A stretch of DNA of 61,229 nt from the NCBI GenBank assembly GCA_018609935.1, contig JAHENH010000082.1:1-61229 (forward strand), written 5' to 3'. How positions within the stretch are numbered: position 1 is the first letter of the stretch; the number at the start of each line of letters is the position of its first letter. Shown piece after piece: positions 17,172 to 26,643 of this stretch. This DNA is from Halobacteriales archaeon. Its GTDB lineage: Archaea; Halobacteriota; Halobacteria; Halorutilales; JAHENH01. The notes beneath the pieces were generated by a model. That model saw nothing but the letters and a program-made list of their open reading frames with translations. It searched no databases and was not told the origin of the DNA. The translations under genes and the position numbers were made by a program.

Positions 17172-18518
17172 CTATCTATATTTAGGTTCAGCTCCAGATA
17201 TATTATATACTTCTTGTATTATTGAATCTCTTTGTTTTTTCCATTCAGTAAAGTCTTCTGGCCTATCAGGATAGTTATCATATTGTTCTTTTAGTTTAGA
17301 GGCTCTTTTATTAACTCTGTAAAACTCTAAAAGCATTCCCCAATGTCCGAAACTCTTTATTAATGTTTCTATGGCTAAAGTTAGAGGCATAGAAGTTGTT
17401 CCACCCCCAAGGGTATCTAGTATTTTTTCTCCAGGCAAGGCTGTTACAACATCAGATATTTCATTTATGTTATGTGCAGTACCTACAATGTTATATAGGT
17501 CTAGTGCAGCGTGTTTTTTACCAAAACCGGACATAACTTTTTTATTATAATTCCATAGTGCTTTTTCACTTGTATCTCCATTGGATATAGCATCTACAGC
17601 TGTTTTTCCAGCCCAATATCCTGCCTTTGCAGCTCCACCAATTCCTCCACCTGTTGTGGGATTAACATGGCCCGCAGCGTCTCCTGCAGCCATAAATCCA
17701 CTAGCTACAGCAGAGTCATAAGGCCGTCTTGTTGGTAAAGCAGCTCCTAAAGAATTTATGTGTTTATATCCTTGGAATTCTTCTCTTTGATCTAGGTCTT
17801 CTTTAAGTACATCTTTCATATTCATTGGTTCTTCACACATTTGGAATCCAAGTCCCGCATTTATGACTGTAGGAGACCGTGGGAAATACCAGAGATATCC
17901 TAGTTCTCTAGTAGGCTTAAACACTAACGCATCTCCCCATTCGACAGGTTCTTCTACCTCAACTATTTCTCTATAAGCTGAACAATATTGTTTATAGTTT
18001 ACACTATTCTCAAAGTTTGATTTACTAAAATCGGTTTTTTCTTGAACTATAGATAAAGATCCAGAACAATCTATAACAATTTCAGACTCTATTTTTTTTC
18101 CTTCAGCAATTTTAACTCCATCTACTGATCCATTATCCTGTATCGTATCTTTTACCTGTGAATTATATCTAACATCTACTCCGTTTCTTTCTGTTTCTTC
18201 TAATAGAACTTCACCATATCTTTTTCTATCCAACATAGCTCCACTTTTAGGTAGATTAACTTCCAGCCTTGTTTCCTCATTTTCAAAAATCCCTCTTTTT
18301 ATTTCATTGGTGAAAGATTCTTCCCGGAGATAATCCCTGTCTATGACATCAGGAAAATTTCCAGCACCTTTGATAGCGTCACCACAGGCTATATTACCGC
18401 CTTCTTCTCTGGTTTTTCTCTCTAATAAAACTGTATCAAGTCCTTCACGGGCTGTTGTAGATGCCGCGAAACATCCTGCTGTACCTCCACCAACTACAAC
18501 TATATCGTAGGAACTCAC
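17172..18518 (-). CDS. Geranylgeranyl reductase (digeranylgeranylglycerophospholipid reductase)
   Basis: This 448-residue flavoprotein has the N-terminal FAD motif IVVVGGGTAGCFAA, the CGD motif (NIACGDAIKG) whose cysteine matters in characterised archaeal GGRs, YLWYFP, and GDAAGHVNPTTGGGI. It saturates the double bonds of geranylgeranyl chains in archaeal lipids. It overlaps HMG-CoA synthase by 4 bp, so the lipid pathway genes are translationally coupled. The reductant may be ferredoxin; a [2Fe-2S] ferredoxin gene is 1.5 kb away on the plus strand. Confidence 0.88.
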   Translation of the reverse strand: MSSYDIVVVGGGTAGCFAASTTAREGLDTVLLERKTREEGGNIACGDAIKGAGNFPDVIDRDYLREESFTNEIKRGIFENEETRLEVNLPKSGAMLDRKRYGEVLLEETERNGVDVRYNSQVKDTIQDNGSVDGVKIAEGKKIESEIVIDCSGSLSIVQEKTDFSKSNFENSVNYKQYCSAYREIVEVEEPVEWGDALVFKPTRELGYLWYFPRSPTVINAGLGFQMCEEPMNMKDVLKEDLDQREEFQGYKHINSLGAALPTRRPYDSAVASGFMAAGDAAGHVNPTTGGGIGGAAKAGYWAGKTAVDAISNGDTSEKALWNYNKKVMSGFGKKHAALDLYNIVGTAHNINEISDVVTALPGEKILDTLGGGTTSMPLTLAIETLIKSFGHWGMLLEFYRVNKRASKLKEQYDNYPDRPEDFTEWKKQRDSIIQEVYNISGAEPKYR

Positions 18519-19849
18519 GCGAACTCGTAGACTCTCTCTCCCATACTACCATGTCCCGCAAAGACAAACTCATCATTGGGTTCTGTTAGAGATTCTACAT
18601 CCGCTTCTTCAGAATAATTATGGACCTTACGTACTTCCTTATATTCATCAAAATCAAGGTCGTATCTGTTATCTAGCATTTCCTCTATATTCAGTTCTTC
18701 CATTTCATTTTTCCATTTTTTACATATTCTTTCTGAATGAATCTCTGCTTGTGCCCCACTTCCATAGGATCCTACCAATAAGCTTTTATCCTCCATTTCT
18801 TTACCATTTTTTTGAGCTTCTAGAAGTGCACTGACTCTCGCTATATGTACAGATCCTGTATACCAGTTACCTGTCAGAGCTGCAAGCTGAATAGTAGGTT
18901 CTACAACTTGCTCATACCAGTCTCTAAAGATTTCAGTTTCTCCTAGATTATTTGTATATTCTTCAAGTTCCTCCTCAAATTGTTTATAATTTTCATAGTC
19001 ATCTTCTCTAGGGATTTTTCCTATCTGCCCTGCAAGTTCTTCTTCTATTTCAGTGTCTTTAATTGTATGTCTGAACCCCAAAACTGCAGCTTTCCTTGAC
19101 ATTTTTGGGAAAGGTGTATGAAATGTAGCTCTGGCAAAACCGTCTTTTGTGACCCTACCAGCTTTTCTTTCATAATCTTCTAGAGCCTCCCTCATTCTAT
19201 CAAGATATACCTCGATTGATCTTTTACCATCTACACTTGGGAAATAACTATAAGGCTTTAAGAAATCTGTTTCATCAGCAGCTCCATACCCTTGTTCTTT
19301 TTCTATTTCAACCACATTAGGATCTTTTGATATTAAAAGAGCTACTGCACCTGCTCCCTGTGTAGGTTCTCCTGGGTCCCCACGTTCATATAGGGCTACA
19401 TCACTTGATATTACAAGTGCTTTTTTCCCGTTGTTCACCCCAGCTCGTATCCAATTACATGCATCTTCTATAGCCTGTGTAGCTGATATACATGCAAACT
19501 TTCTTTCTCCTTGGTTTGCGTTTTTAAATCTACCTCTACCATATACTTTTTCTAAACACCCAGTAATATAGGTAGAGACAGGTTTTGAATTATCAAACGA
19601 AGTTTCAGTAGCTACATCTATTCTACTTATATCTTCCGGTTCTAGATCTTTACGTTTCATAAGTCGTAGGGCAGCGTTTGCCCCCATTGTGACTATGTCT
19701 TCATGAGCATCTGGTAGAGAACTTTCTTTCACTCCTAATCCTTTTGTGTATTTTTCAGGATCCTCACCTCTTTCCGGCGCTAACGTTCCAGGTAGATCTA
19801 ATTTAAGTTTTCCACTCCATACTTCTATTCCGTCTATTCCAACTTCCAT
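18515..19849 (-). CDS. Hydroxymethylglutaryl-CoA synthase
   Basis: This 444-residue enzyme condenses acetyl-CoA with acetoacetyl-CoA, the first committed step of the mevalonate route. The catalytic Glu is in DVATETSFDNSKP (about E82), the nucleophilic Cys in RKFACISATQA (C120), and a histidine in ATFHTPFPKMS near residue 240. The length and sequence fit the bacterial/haloarchaeal-type enzyme rather than the 350-residue methanogen type that needs DUF35. It heads the unit with the two GGR-family genes. About 530 bp of non-coding sequence lies upstream. Confidence 0.9.
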   Translation of the reverse strand: MEVGIDGIEVWSGKLKLDLPGTLAPERGEDPEKYTKGLGVKESSLPDAHEDIVTMGANAALRLMKRKDLEPEDISRIDVATETSFDNSKPVSTYITGCLEKVYGRGRFKNANQGERKFACISATQAIEDACNWIRAGVNNGKKALVISSDVALYERGDPGEPTQGAGAVALLISKDPNVVEIEKEQGYGAADETDFLKPYSYFPSVDGKRSIEVYLDRMREALEDYERKAGRVTKDGFARATFHTPFPKMSRKAAVLGFRHTIKDTEIEEELAGQIGKIPREDDYENYKQFEEELEEYTNNLGETEIFRDWYEQVVEPTIQLAALTGNWYTGSVHIARVSALLEAQKNGKEMEDKSLLVGSYGSGAQAEIHSERICKKWKNEMEELNIEEMLDNRYDLDFDEYKEVRKVHNYSEEADVESLTEPNDEFVFAGHGSMGERVYEFA

Positions 19850-20379
19850 GATGAAATCTATTTTTACAAGGAGACTTTTATAGTTAACGTTTACCCTTTA
19901 AATATCCTGTCTGACAACATAATATCTAACCCATATTTCAAACCTCTTAAATTAATTTTTATCAAACTCCGGGTCTGTGGATCGCCTACACTGTTGAGTT
20001 CGCAATACATTTTATCCAGAATCACTATAGAAGGCATACATCTGTCTAACGTAAGAAAATAAAATTATCCTAAAAGTTTTGTTATGGTACTTATTGAGAG
20101 AGCTGATATCTTAAGTAAGTATCGTTGATAATATCCATGTATATTATAGTAATATGGTAGAAGGGGGTACTGGTATTTAGATTTTAGTTTCCTATATCTT
20201 TAATTTTCTATCTTTATCATCGTATCCTTTGGGATTAACTGGCTTCAGGGTGTGAGAATGTCAATCTATATTTACTATGATAAACTAGGATATATTTAAA
20301 CAGAAAATATGAAATAAGACCACGTTTTTAGTATTGTTAGGTATCTAGTTTGGTAGGTTAATAGCAAAAATATCTAACA
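19850..20379. other. 530-bp gap between HMG-CoA synthase and polyprenyl synthase
   Basis: The two flanking genes diverge. I see promoter-like AT blocks near both ends and no ORF of note. The stretch 19975-20045 is more GC-rich and non-uniform, possibly a decayed gene or element, but I recognise nothing in it. Confidence 0.4.
20288..20301 (+). promoter_or_regulatory. TATA-box-like element before polyprenyl synthase
   Basis: The sequence GGATATATTTAAAC fits an archaeal TATA box. It lies about 80 bp before the ATG at 20380, implying a leader of about 50 bases if used. Confidence 0.4.
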
Positions 20380-21315
20380 ATGGCGAAAATATCTAAACCG
20401 GTATTTCAATGGCTTCAGGAAGAAGTAAAACCGTGGGTTGATCATAGGATAAAGGAAAAACTTAAGAACCATGAATACCCAGACAGAATTTGGTATCCAA
20501 TAAGTACGGGTGGAAAAAGGTGGAGGCCAGGTCTTGCGCTTCTTACAGGTAGGTTATGTGGTCTCGATAAAGATGATGATAGGCTTGCAAATATTGCAGC
20601 TGGAATTGAACTTCTGCATAACTTTACATTAGTGCATGATGATGTCATGGATGGTGATGAATATAGAAGAGGGCAACCATCTGCATGGCGTAAATATGGT
20701 GAAGCTAGTGCAATAAATCTTGGAGATATGATGTTTGCAAAGGCAATAACATTGTTTCCAGAAAGATCAAAAGAAAGAGCACTAGATACAGTTGTTGAGA
20801 TAACCATAGGTCAACAAATAGATCTCGATTCAGAAGGTCAGAAAGATATATCTATTGAGGAGTATATGAGGATGATAAAGAAAAAAACTGGTTCCTTGCT
20901 TGATTTATCTTTGGAGGCTCCCCAATTAATATCTGATAAAAATATAAAACTAGAAAAGTACTCATTGTTAGGCCCCGCTTTTCAGATTAGAGACGATCTT
21001 TTGGATTTTGAAGAAGGTAAAGGAAGAGAAAAAATAGGAAATGACGTCAGAGCAGGTAAAAGAACTCTAATGATTATACATGCAGATGATCAAAGAGTCT
21101 ATGATATATTGGATAAACCATTTGAGGAAACTACGAAAGAAGATATAGAAAAAGTGAAAAAAATACTTGAAGATAAAGGAAGTATAGAATTCGCTAGAAA
21201 TAAAATGGAAGAACTAGCCAATGAGGCATTAGGTTCACTTTCAAGTCTGCCAGATACAGAAGAAAAAAAGAAATTAGAAGAATTAGGTGAATTCCTCATA
21301 AAAAGACAAAAATAA
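20380..21315 (+). CDS. Polyprenyl diphosphate synthase, probably geranylgeranyl diphosphate synthase
   Basis: This 311-residue trans-prenyltransferase has the first Asp-rich motif LVHDDVMDGDEYRRGQPS (about residue 87) and the second FQIRDDLLDFEEG near 205. The fifth residue before the first DD is phenylalanine (NFTLVHDD), as in archaeal C20 synthases. GGPP is the likelier product than C25. It joins IPP and DMAPP units for lipid synthesis. It is encoded alone on the plus strand; a TnpB relic lies between it and the convergent isopentenyl phosphate kinase gene. Confidence 0.9.
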   Translation: MAKISKPVFQWLQEEVKPWVDHRIKEKLKNHEYPDRIWYPISTGGKRWRPGLALLTGRLCGLDKDDDRLANIAAGIELLHNFTLVHDDVMDGDEYRRGQPSAWRKYGEASAINLGDMMFAKAITLFPERSKERALDTVVEITIGQQIDLDSEGQKDISIEEYMRMIKKKTGSLLDLSLEAPQLISDKNIKLEKYSLLGPAFQIRDDLLDFEEGKGREKIGNDVRAGKRTLMIIHADDQRVYDILDKPFEETTKEDIEKVKKILEDKGSIEFARNKMEELANEALGSLSSLPDTEEKKKLEELGEFLIKRQK

Positions 21316-21344
21316 ATTTTATTTATATATTAAGTTAATTTACA

Positions 21345-21560
21345 CTAGTTGGCTGAGAAAGCTCATGGCTTTAGCCGTGGGATGAATCAGCTCTCCTTGC
21401 AATGTTTATAAAGGCGTTAATATCTCTATCCTTTTCAAGACCACACGAATCACATCTGAAAACCCTGTTTGACAACTTGCCCTTCTCACCACATTTGAAA
21501 CAAGTTCTTGAAGTGTTTCGGGGAACGCACAGAAACCAGTTTCATGGAGAAGATATGGAA
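21345..21560 (-). pseudogene. TnpB (IS200/IS605 OrfB) C-terminal remnant
   Basis: Minus-strand translation from about 21520 to the stop at 21371-21373 contains the TnpB zinc finger, C-F-K-C-G followed by RVFRCDSCGLEKDRDINAF and INIARRADSSHG. This is the hallmark CxxC...CxxC and DRDxNA block with the third RuvC aspartate. The N-terminal RuvC parts are gone or unreadable upstream. The 3' flank has the inverted GGCTAAAGCC hairpin and ends near 21345. RNase J and the GGPP synthase gene normally sit on this side of ipk in haloarchaea, so the insertion marks a rearrangement point. Confidence 0.85.
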
Positions 21561-21733
21561 GGTCTATTCAGCCACTGAACAGTAGATGGACAGGAAATAA
21601 GGATATACAGATAAAGAACGACCGTTGAATCTGTCACTTGACACAATATCTACATAGTCAAGATTGTCGAGATAGACGGAAACATATTTGAAAGTTGCTA
21701 ACGCTAAAAAAATTGTGTTAAAGAAGCTCACAT

Positions 21734-22429
21734 CTAGGGGTTAGAGGATGTTACTTGTGTTCCAACTTTTTTCCCATCCAAGAAATCATCTAGATCTTCA
21801 AGTCCAAAAATATAACCAGGTCTATCCAACTCTAAAATAGTCTTTATTTTTCCTGCCATACTTCCTGTAACATCCTCAAACTGTGATTCTATAGGGCTGA
21901 ATTGCTCTAGAGATGAAATGTTTTCTATTATTTGGTTATTTGTATCTAACACGCCACCTGTAGAAGTACAAAAACCGACTTTTTTTTCTGTATATCTTGA
22001 GAGGTCAGCTGCTATTTTATCTCCTGATAAGATAGATATATCTCCATTTGGATCTATTTTTATATCTCCATGTATTACTGGTAGAAAACTAGCTTTAATT
22101 GTTTTATCGACTATTTCCGATATATTAGAAGAGCAAGATAAAGGATGTATTGGAAGAGAGTCTGCACCGTAACTCCAAAGCTTTTCTACTACTTTCTGAT
22201 TTAGCCTGCAAACAGCTTTATGTGTTTCATATATCCCTATTTTATCAGGATTTTTATGTTTTATATTGTAGGTTTCTGCGTGGGGGTGTCCAAAGGATCC
22301 TGCACCATGAACTAAAACTGTTGGTTTGTTGTTAGAAACTATCTTTAATGCTTTTTCGAAAGAATCTAGATCTATAGTTTCTTTTTTATTTTTGTCAGTA
22401 AGTATGCTACCTCCTAATTTCAGTATCAT
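21734..22429 (-). CDS. Isopentenyl phosphate kinase
   Basis: This 231-residue amino-acid-kinase-fold enzyme opens with LKLGGSILTDK and carries the catalytic His in GAGSFGHPHAETY (about residue 47), which identifies IPK among relatives. STGGVLD and DVTGSMAGKI form the nucleotide-binding end. It makes IPP from isopentenyl phosphate in the archaeal alternative mevalonate pathway. It overlaps mevalonate kinase by 4 bp (ATGA), so both are coupled. Confidence 0.92.
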   Translation of the reverse strand: MILKLGGSILTDKNKKETIDLDSFEKALKIVSNNKPTVLVHGAGSFGHPHAETYNIKHKNPDKIGIYETHKAVCRLNQKVVEKLWSYGADSLPIHPLSCSSNISEIVDKTIKASFLPVIHGDIKIDPNGDISILSGDKIAADLSRYTEKKVGFCTSTGGVLDTNNQIIENISSLEQFSPIESQFEDVTGSMAGKIKTILELDRPGYIFGLEDLDDFLDGKKVGTQVTSSNP

Positions 22430-23322
22430 TTCAGTCTTTTTAGTCCTTCAGACATCTTTCCTCTAAATACTTCATCAGCTTTCTCATCTAGAGCTCTTTC
22501 TATGTTTTCACAGTTATCTTTACATAAAGCTACAATGCATCCGCTCCCTCCTGCACCAGTAAGCTTAGCTCCTAGTGCCTCTGAGTCTCTAGCTGTCCAT
22601 ATGAGGTCATCTAGAGAACTAGATGATACACCTATGGCATCCAATAAGCCATGGTTTATATTCATAAGTCTACCAACTCTCTTAAGTTCACCTTTCTCTA
22701 TAGATTTAACTCCTTCTAAGCATATATCACCTATTGAATCTATGATTTTATCTAACTGATTAATATTATTTTTTAGTTCAGCTACATCTGCAACCATTTT
22801 CCCTGTAGGGGAATTTCCTCCGTCATATCCAACAACTATTTCTGGATTTTTTTGTAGGGTAACATGTTTTATTTCATCATCTTTTATCCTAACTGCTCCC
22901 CCTATAGAGCTTGTGAAAGTTTGGGATCTAGAAGCATCTTCCTGTATATCTTTTTCTACTTGGTAAGCCAGTTCTGCAACCTGTTTTTTTTCTAATTTTT
23001 CTCCAAGTACACGAGATACGGAATCTATAGTTGCTACTGTAACAGCTGCACTAGACCCAAGACCTGCACCTACAGGTATTTCAGATTCTACGTTTAGGGA
23101 AACAGTTTTTTCGGTGTTGATCTTTTCTTTTGTTTTTTCTATAGATTTTTCTACATAGGATAGATCTTTGACATTAGATTTTATAGAATGTTCTTCAGAG
23201 ATTCTGGCTTCAACTTTAGTTCTTTTTTCTATAGCACATAAAAGGCCTGGTTCACCATAGACAACTGCATGTTCACCAAAAAGAAATAACACAGCAGGAG
23301 CACTAGAAACAGCTCCATTCAT
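22426..23322 (-). CDS. Mevalonate kinase (GHMP family)
   Basis: This 298-residue GHMP kinase has FLFGEHAVVYGEPG (motif 1), PVGAGLGSSAAV (ATP loop) and KLTGAGGSGCIVAL (motif 3), the standard MVK set. It phosphorylates mevalonate. It begins 15 bp after uS2 and overlaps ipk by 4 bp. The placement at the end of the eL18-to-uS2 operon is the same as in haloarchaea. No phosphomevalonate decarboxylase or HMG-CoA reductase is in the window. Confidence 0.92.
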   Translation of the reverse strand: MNGAVSSAPAVLFLFGEHAVVYGEPGLLCAIEKRTKVEARISEEHSIKSNVKDLSYVEKSIEKTKEKINTEKTVSLNVESEIPVGAGLGSSAAVTVATIDSVSRVLGEKLEKKQVAELAYQVEKDIQEDASRSQTFTSSIGGAVRIKDDEIKHVTLQKNPEIVVGYDGGNSPTGKMVADVAELKNNINQLDKIIDSIGDICLEGVKSIEKGELKRVGRLMNINHGLLDAIGVSSSSLDDLIWTARDSEALGAKLTGAGGSGCIVALCKDNCENIERALDEKADEVFRGKMSEGLKRLK

Positions 23323-23337
23323 CTAGAATTCTGTTAT

Positions 23338-24045
23338 CTATATCGGCTCGAAGTCTTCTAGTTCGTAGTCTGTCTCGTCACCTCTTCTATCTATAAGTTC
23401 ACGAGTTAAAAGATAATAGACCAAAGAAAGTGATTTCCTACCTTTATTGTTAGCGGGTATGGCTATATCGACATTTTGCAGAGTGTTGTTTGTATCACAT
23501 ATAGCTACTACTGGAATGCCTGATGTAACTGCTTCTTCTACAGCCTGAGAGTCAGCCGCAGGATCTGTTGCTAGTAGGACGTCAGGCTCTATAAAATCAG
23601 GATTTTGGGGATTTGTTAACGCTCCAGGTGAGAATCTCCCTTCTATTACTGCAGCCCCTGTTGCTTCTGCAAAGGCTTCAGCAGGTCTTTTTCCATATTG
23701 TCTAGAAGATACGATAAGTATATTTGGAGCACTATAACGTTCAAGGAAGTCTGCAGCTATACTTATTCTTTTATCTGTAGCTTCCACATCTAATATATAG
23801 AGCCCATCTTCTCTGACTTCATGTATAAACCTCTCCATTGGTTTTGTTTTTTGTTGTGTACCTATATGTACTCCTGCTGCAAGATAATCATCTACAGAAA
23901 TCAAAAGATCTTCATCCTCTAGTTCTTCTTCTAATGTATCTTCCCTTACCGGTTCTTCTTCTAATGTGTCTTCTTCTACTGGTTCTTCTTTTATAGCATC
24001 TTCCTCTGCCATTGTATCTTCTTCCATAGCTTTTTCTCCTTCCAT
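23338..24045 (-). CDS. rps2: Small ribosomal subunit protein uS2
   Basis: This 235-residue protein starts with an acidic tail of about 45 residues made of imperfect repeats ([32 protein letters not shown]), then the conserved core from [20 protein letters not shown]. It belongs to the archaeal uS2 family. The repeat unit is also seen in DNA around 23925-24025. The tail with GTQQKT is typical of haloarchaeal proteins and supports a salt-adapted host. It shares one base with eno (TAATG). Confidence 0.93.
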   Translation of the reverse strand: MEGEKAMEEDTMAEEDAIKEEPVEEDTLEEEPVREDTLEEELEDEDLLISVDDYLAAGVHIGTQQKTKPMERFIHEVREDGLYILDVEATDKRISIAADFLERYSAPNILIVSSRQYGKRPAEAFAEATGAAVIEGRFSPGALTNPQNPDFIEPDVLLATDPAADSQAVEEAVTSGIPVVAICDTNNTLQNVDIAIPANNKGRKSLSLVYYLLTRELIDRRGDETDYELEDFEPI

Positions 24046-25223
24046 TATAATCTTTCAATCCTCATTAGTTCATTTAATTTAGCTGTTCTCTCTCCCCCTA
24101 CTACGCCCGTCTTAACAAAAGAAGCTTGGAAAGCTACTGAAATATGTGCCAGCGCTGGATCCTCTGTTTCTCCACTTCTATGTGAAACAGCTACTGATAT
24201 ATTGTTTTCTTTTGCTTTATTAACTGCTTTCTTAGCTCCTGTAAGTGTTCCAATCTGGTTAGGTTTTATAATAGCGCAATCGGCGGAATCTCCACTGTTT
24301 TTTATTTTTTCAGGATTAGTTACAAAAAGATCATCTCCACAGATTAATGTGTCTTCAAGTTTATTTGTAAGTTCTTTGAAACCGTCAAAATCATTTTCTT
24401 CAAGAGGGTCTTCTATATATATTAAATTATATTCTTTTGCTAGTTCTTCCACTCTATTTATTTGTTCCTTTCTTGTTAGCTTTGTATCTTTGTACCTATA
24501 TCTTTCTGAGGTGGGATTCCATAGTTCACTTGCTGCCATATCAAGACCTATACCTATTTCTACATTGGATGATGATTCTATTTTTTCAATTGCTTTTTGT
24601 ATTGAATTAAATGCTTGTTTTTCATCTTCCACTATCCATGCTCCTTCATCGCCTTTTCCCAATGTTCCTTTTTTGTTTTGTAAAATTTCTCCAACGTGTT
24701 TATGTATTTTTGCATTTAGAAAAGCTGCTTTTTCAAAGGTTGGAGTGTTTAGAGGAGCTACCAAAAATTCTTGTATATCAGTTGCCCCATACGCATGTAC
24801 TCCACCTCCAACTATATTCCCTAGGGGCACGGGTGTGTTTTTGAATGCTCCTCCCAGATATTGATATAGAGGTATTTCTAATGCATTTGAAACAGCTTTA
24901 GCTGATGCTATAGAAATAGCAACAGATGTATTAGCCCCTATCCTTGAAAAATTATCTGTTCCATCTATATCTCTAAGTAAATCATCTATGTCAGTTTGAT
25001 TTTTTATGTCTATCCCAGTTAATTTTTCATTTATTTCTTCCTCTAAGTTAAGTGCTTTATTTACAGGTATCTGTATTGCTTCATATTCACCAGTTGATGC
25101 TCCAGATGGAGCTATTGCTCTTGCCTTTCTTCTATTTTTTCCCTCTACTTCGACTTCAGCCTCTATCGTCGAATCACCCCTCGAATTCAAAACTCTATCC
25201 AACCCTACACTTTCTACTATCAT
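24045..25223 (-). CDS. eno: Enolase
   Basis: This 392-residue enzyme has the N-terminal [17 protein letters not shown], the lid region [13 protein letters not shown], catalytic GKGDEGAW, metal ligands in [17 protein letters not shown] and [11 protein letters not shown], and SHRSGETED at the active site. It interconverts 2-phosphoglycerate and PEP. It follows a 35-codon ORF with a 4-bp overlap and overlaps uS2 by 1 bp, so the group reads as one translationally coupled operon. Confidence 0.96.
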   Translation of the reverse strand: MIVESVGLDRVLNSRGDSTIEAEVEVEGKNRRKARAIAPSGASTGEYEAIQIPVNKALNLEEEINEKLTGIDIKNQTDIDDLLRDIDGTDNFSRIGANTSVAISIASAKAVSNALEIPLYQYLGGAFKNTPVPLGNIVGGGVHAYGATDIQEFLVAPLNTPTFEKAAFLNAKIHKHVGEILQNKKGTLGKGDEGAWIVEDEKQAFNSIQKAIEKIESSSNVEIGIGLDMAASELWNPTSERYRYKDTKLTRKEQINRVEELAKEYNLIYIEDPLEENDFDGFKELTNKLEDTLICGDDLFVTNPEKIKNSGDSADCAIIKPNQIGTLTGAKKAVNKAKENNISVAVSHRSGETEDPALAHISVAFQASFVKTGVVGGERTAKLNELMRIERL

Positions 25224-25327
25224 TCAGATTTATAAGAGCGCGTAATTTTAGAATTCCTACTTTGTACAGCCAGATCCCCTGACATAAATGGAAAATCAAG
25301 GCCGTCTAAATCTTCCATTTCTTTCAT
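25220..25327 (-). CDS. Tiny ORF (35 aa) between rpoK and eno, function unknown
   Basis: On the minus strand ATG (25325-25327) overlaps the RpoK stop in an ATGA, and the ORF ends in TGA (25220-25222) overlapping the enolase ATG in another ATGA. It encodes [20 protein letters not shown] and continues through a basic, Arg/Lys/Ser-rich end closing in YKSE. An acidic, hydrophobic first half and a basic second half are unlike random translation. Tight coupling on both sides suggests real translation, but 35 codons could also be a coupling device only. I do not recognise it. Confidence 0.55.
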   Translation of the reverse strand: MKEMEDLDGLDFPFMSGDLAVQSRNSKITRSYKSE

Positions 25328-25548
25328 ATAGATCTCCTAACAGTTATTGGAAGTAAGTCTCGTTCTAGCTCTTCTTGAGCTATAAAGACTGGATCTTCCT
25401 CATCAGTTTCTATCAATGGAGGAGCCCCCATTGATATCTGTAGGGCCCTAGCTCCTACGGTACGCGCTCTTTCATAACGTGTATATCTCACCGCTTCAAG
25501 ATGTTTTTCCAAAGAAAAATATTTTGTTTTTTCATGGCTACTACTCAT
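25324..25548 (-). CDS. rpoK: RNA polymerase subunit K (Rpb6-like)
   Basis: This 74-residue subunit has the Rpb6/omega signature [20 protein letters not shown] followed by GAPPLIE and the C-terminal PITVRRS. It clamps the C-terminal end of the largest RNAP subunit. It overlaps rpoN by 8 bp and the tiny downstream ORF by 4 bp. Confidence 0.95.
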   Translation of the reverse strand: MSSSHEKTKYFSLEKHLEAVRYTRYERARTVGARALQISMGAPPLIETDEEDPVFIAQEELERDLLPITVRRSI

Positions 25549-25732
25549 ATCTTGCTACTTCATCTAACAAGTCCTTATGTGACACGAACATTCTTCGACA
25601 ACAATAACGATCTATACCTAGCTCGTCTAAGATATTACCTGCATTTTCCCCACTTTCCACTCTCTCCGTGTATTCTTCATAGTCTTCTCCAATCACCCTC
25701 CCACAAGTGAAACATCTTACAGGTATTATCAT
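25541..25732 (-). CDS. rpoN: RNA polymerase subunit N (Rpb10-like)
   Basis: This 63-residue subunit begins [20 protein letters not shown] and contains the C-terminal zinc ligands in [10 protein letters not shown], the Rpb10 CxxC...CC zinc site. It is an assembly platform in archaeal RNAP. It lies 93 bp after uS9 and overlaps rpoK by 8 bp. Confidence 0.96.
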   Translation of the reverse strand: MIIPVRCFTCGRVIGEDYEEYTERVESGENAGNILDELGIDRYCCRRMFVSHKDLLDEVARYE

Positions 25733-25825
25733 ATATAGTTAAGCCCTATATCTATCCTATTTAACATATATCTATAATTAACATTTACCAAGATAAGTTT
25801 TAAAATAAAGGTTTATATTCATATT

Positions 25826-26221
25826 TTATCTATAGGATTTTTGTCTACGTGCTCTAGCTCCTTTTCCACCAGCTTTTTTTTCTTCCTTCCTACGTGGGTC
25901 ATTTAACAACAAGGATCTATCAAATTCTTCAAATTTTTCTCTAAGCTCAGCATCTTTAGTCCACTCAACCAGACCTCTAGCTATGGCGGTTCTGACTGCA
26001 TCTGCTTGACCCATAACTCCTCCACCATCTACATCAACTTCAATGTCAATTTCTTCAGTTACTTCATCTGCGAGTTTTAATGGTTCCTTAATTTTCATCC
26101 GAACTTCCTCAGGGTCAATAACATCTATCGGTTTAGAGTTAACACTAATATTTCCCTCCCCTTCCTTCACAGCTGCCCTAGCGATTGATTCTTTTCTTTT
26201 TCCAGAAGTATTAACTACCAT
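25826..26221 (-). CDS. rps9: Small ribosomal subunit protein uS9
   Basis: This 131-residue protein starts [19 protein letters not shown] and ends with the conserved [12 protein letters not shown] tail that reaches the P-site tRNA. The middle [20 protein letters not shown] is a family motif. It overlaps uL13 by 7 bp in the eL18-uL13-uS9 group. Confidence 0.96.
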   Translation of the reverse strand: MVVNTSGKRKESIARAAVKEGEGNISVNSKPIDVIDPEEVRMKIKEPLKLADEVTEEIDIEVDVDGGGVMGQADAVRTAIARGLVEWTKDAELREKFEEFDRSLLLNDPRRKEEKKAGGKGARARRQKSYR

Positions 26222-26643
26222 TTTATATCAATTCCAAGTTCTTTACTTATTTCACCAAGTTTTATTCCGTGTCTTACATCATTTTCCAAGGTTTCTAACT
26301 CTTCCCCTTTATATTCAGAGGGGATATTAACATAGAACTTTATCCTCTTTTCAGCTTTTCTCCCTCTTTTACCATCAGGAAGCATACCTCTAACACTTTC
26401 TTTAGCGATACCTTCAGGCCTCCTAGAACGGTTAGGACCACTTTCACTTCTTAGCTCTCTTCTCTCTTTGTATTTGTCCACTATTTTGTTTTTGTTACCA
26501 GACACAACTATATCTTGAGAATTAACTATAGCTATATTTTCACCATCTAAAGCTCGAGAAGCTACTTCGCTAGCTAACCTACCTAGTACTGTGTCACTCC
26601 CATCTATTATACTATCAGGTTCAACATCTCCTGTAGCTTTCAT
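26215..26643 (-). CDS. rpl13: Large ribosomal subunit protein uL13
   Basis: This 142-residue protein has the archaeal uL13 core: [20 protein letters not shown], then [15 protein letters not shown] and the [20 protein letters not shown] segment. It overlaps eL18 by 4 bp and uS9 by 7 bp, indicating coupled translation. Confidence 0.95.
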   Translation of the reverse strand: MKATGDVEPDSIIDGSDTVLGRLASEVASRALDGENIAIVNSQDIVVSGNKNKIVDKYKERRELRSESGPNRSRRPEGIAKESVRGMLPDGKRGRKAEKRIKFYVNIPSEYKGEELETLENDVRHGIKLGEISKELGIDIKW

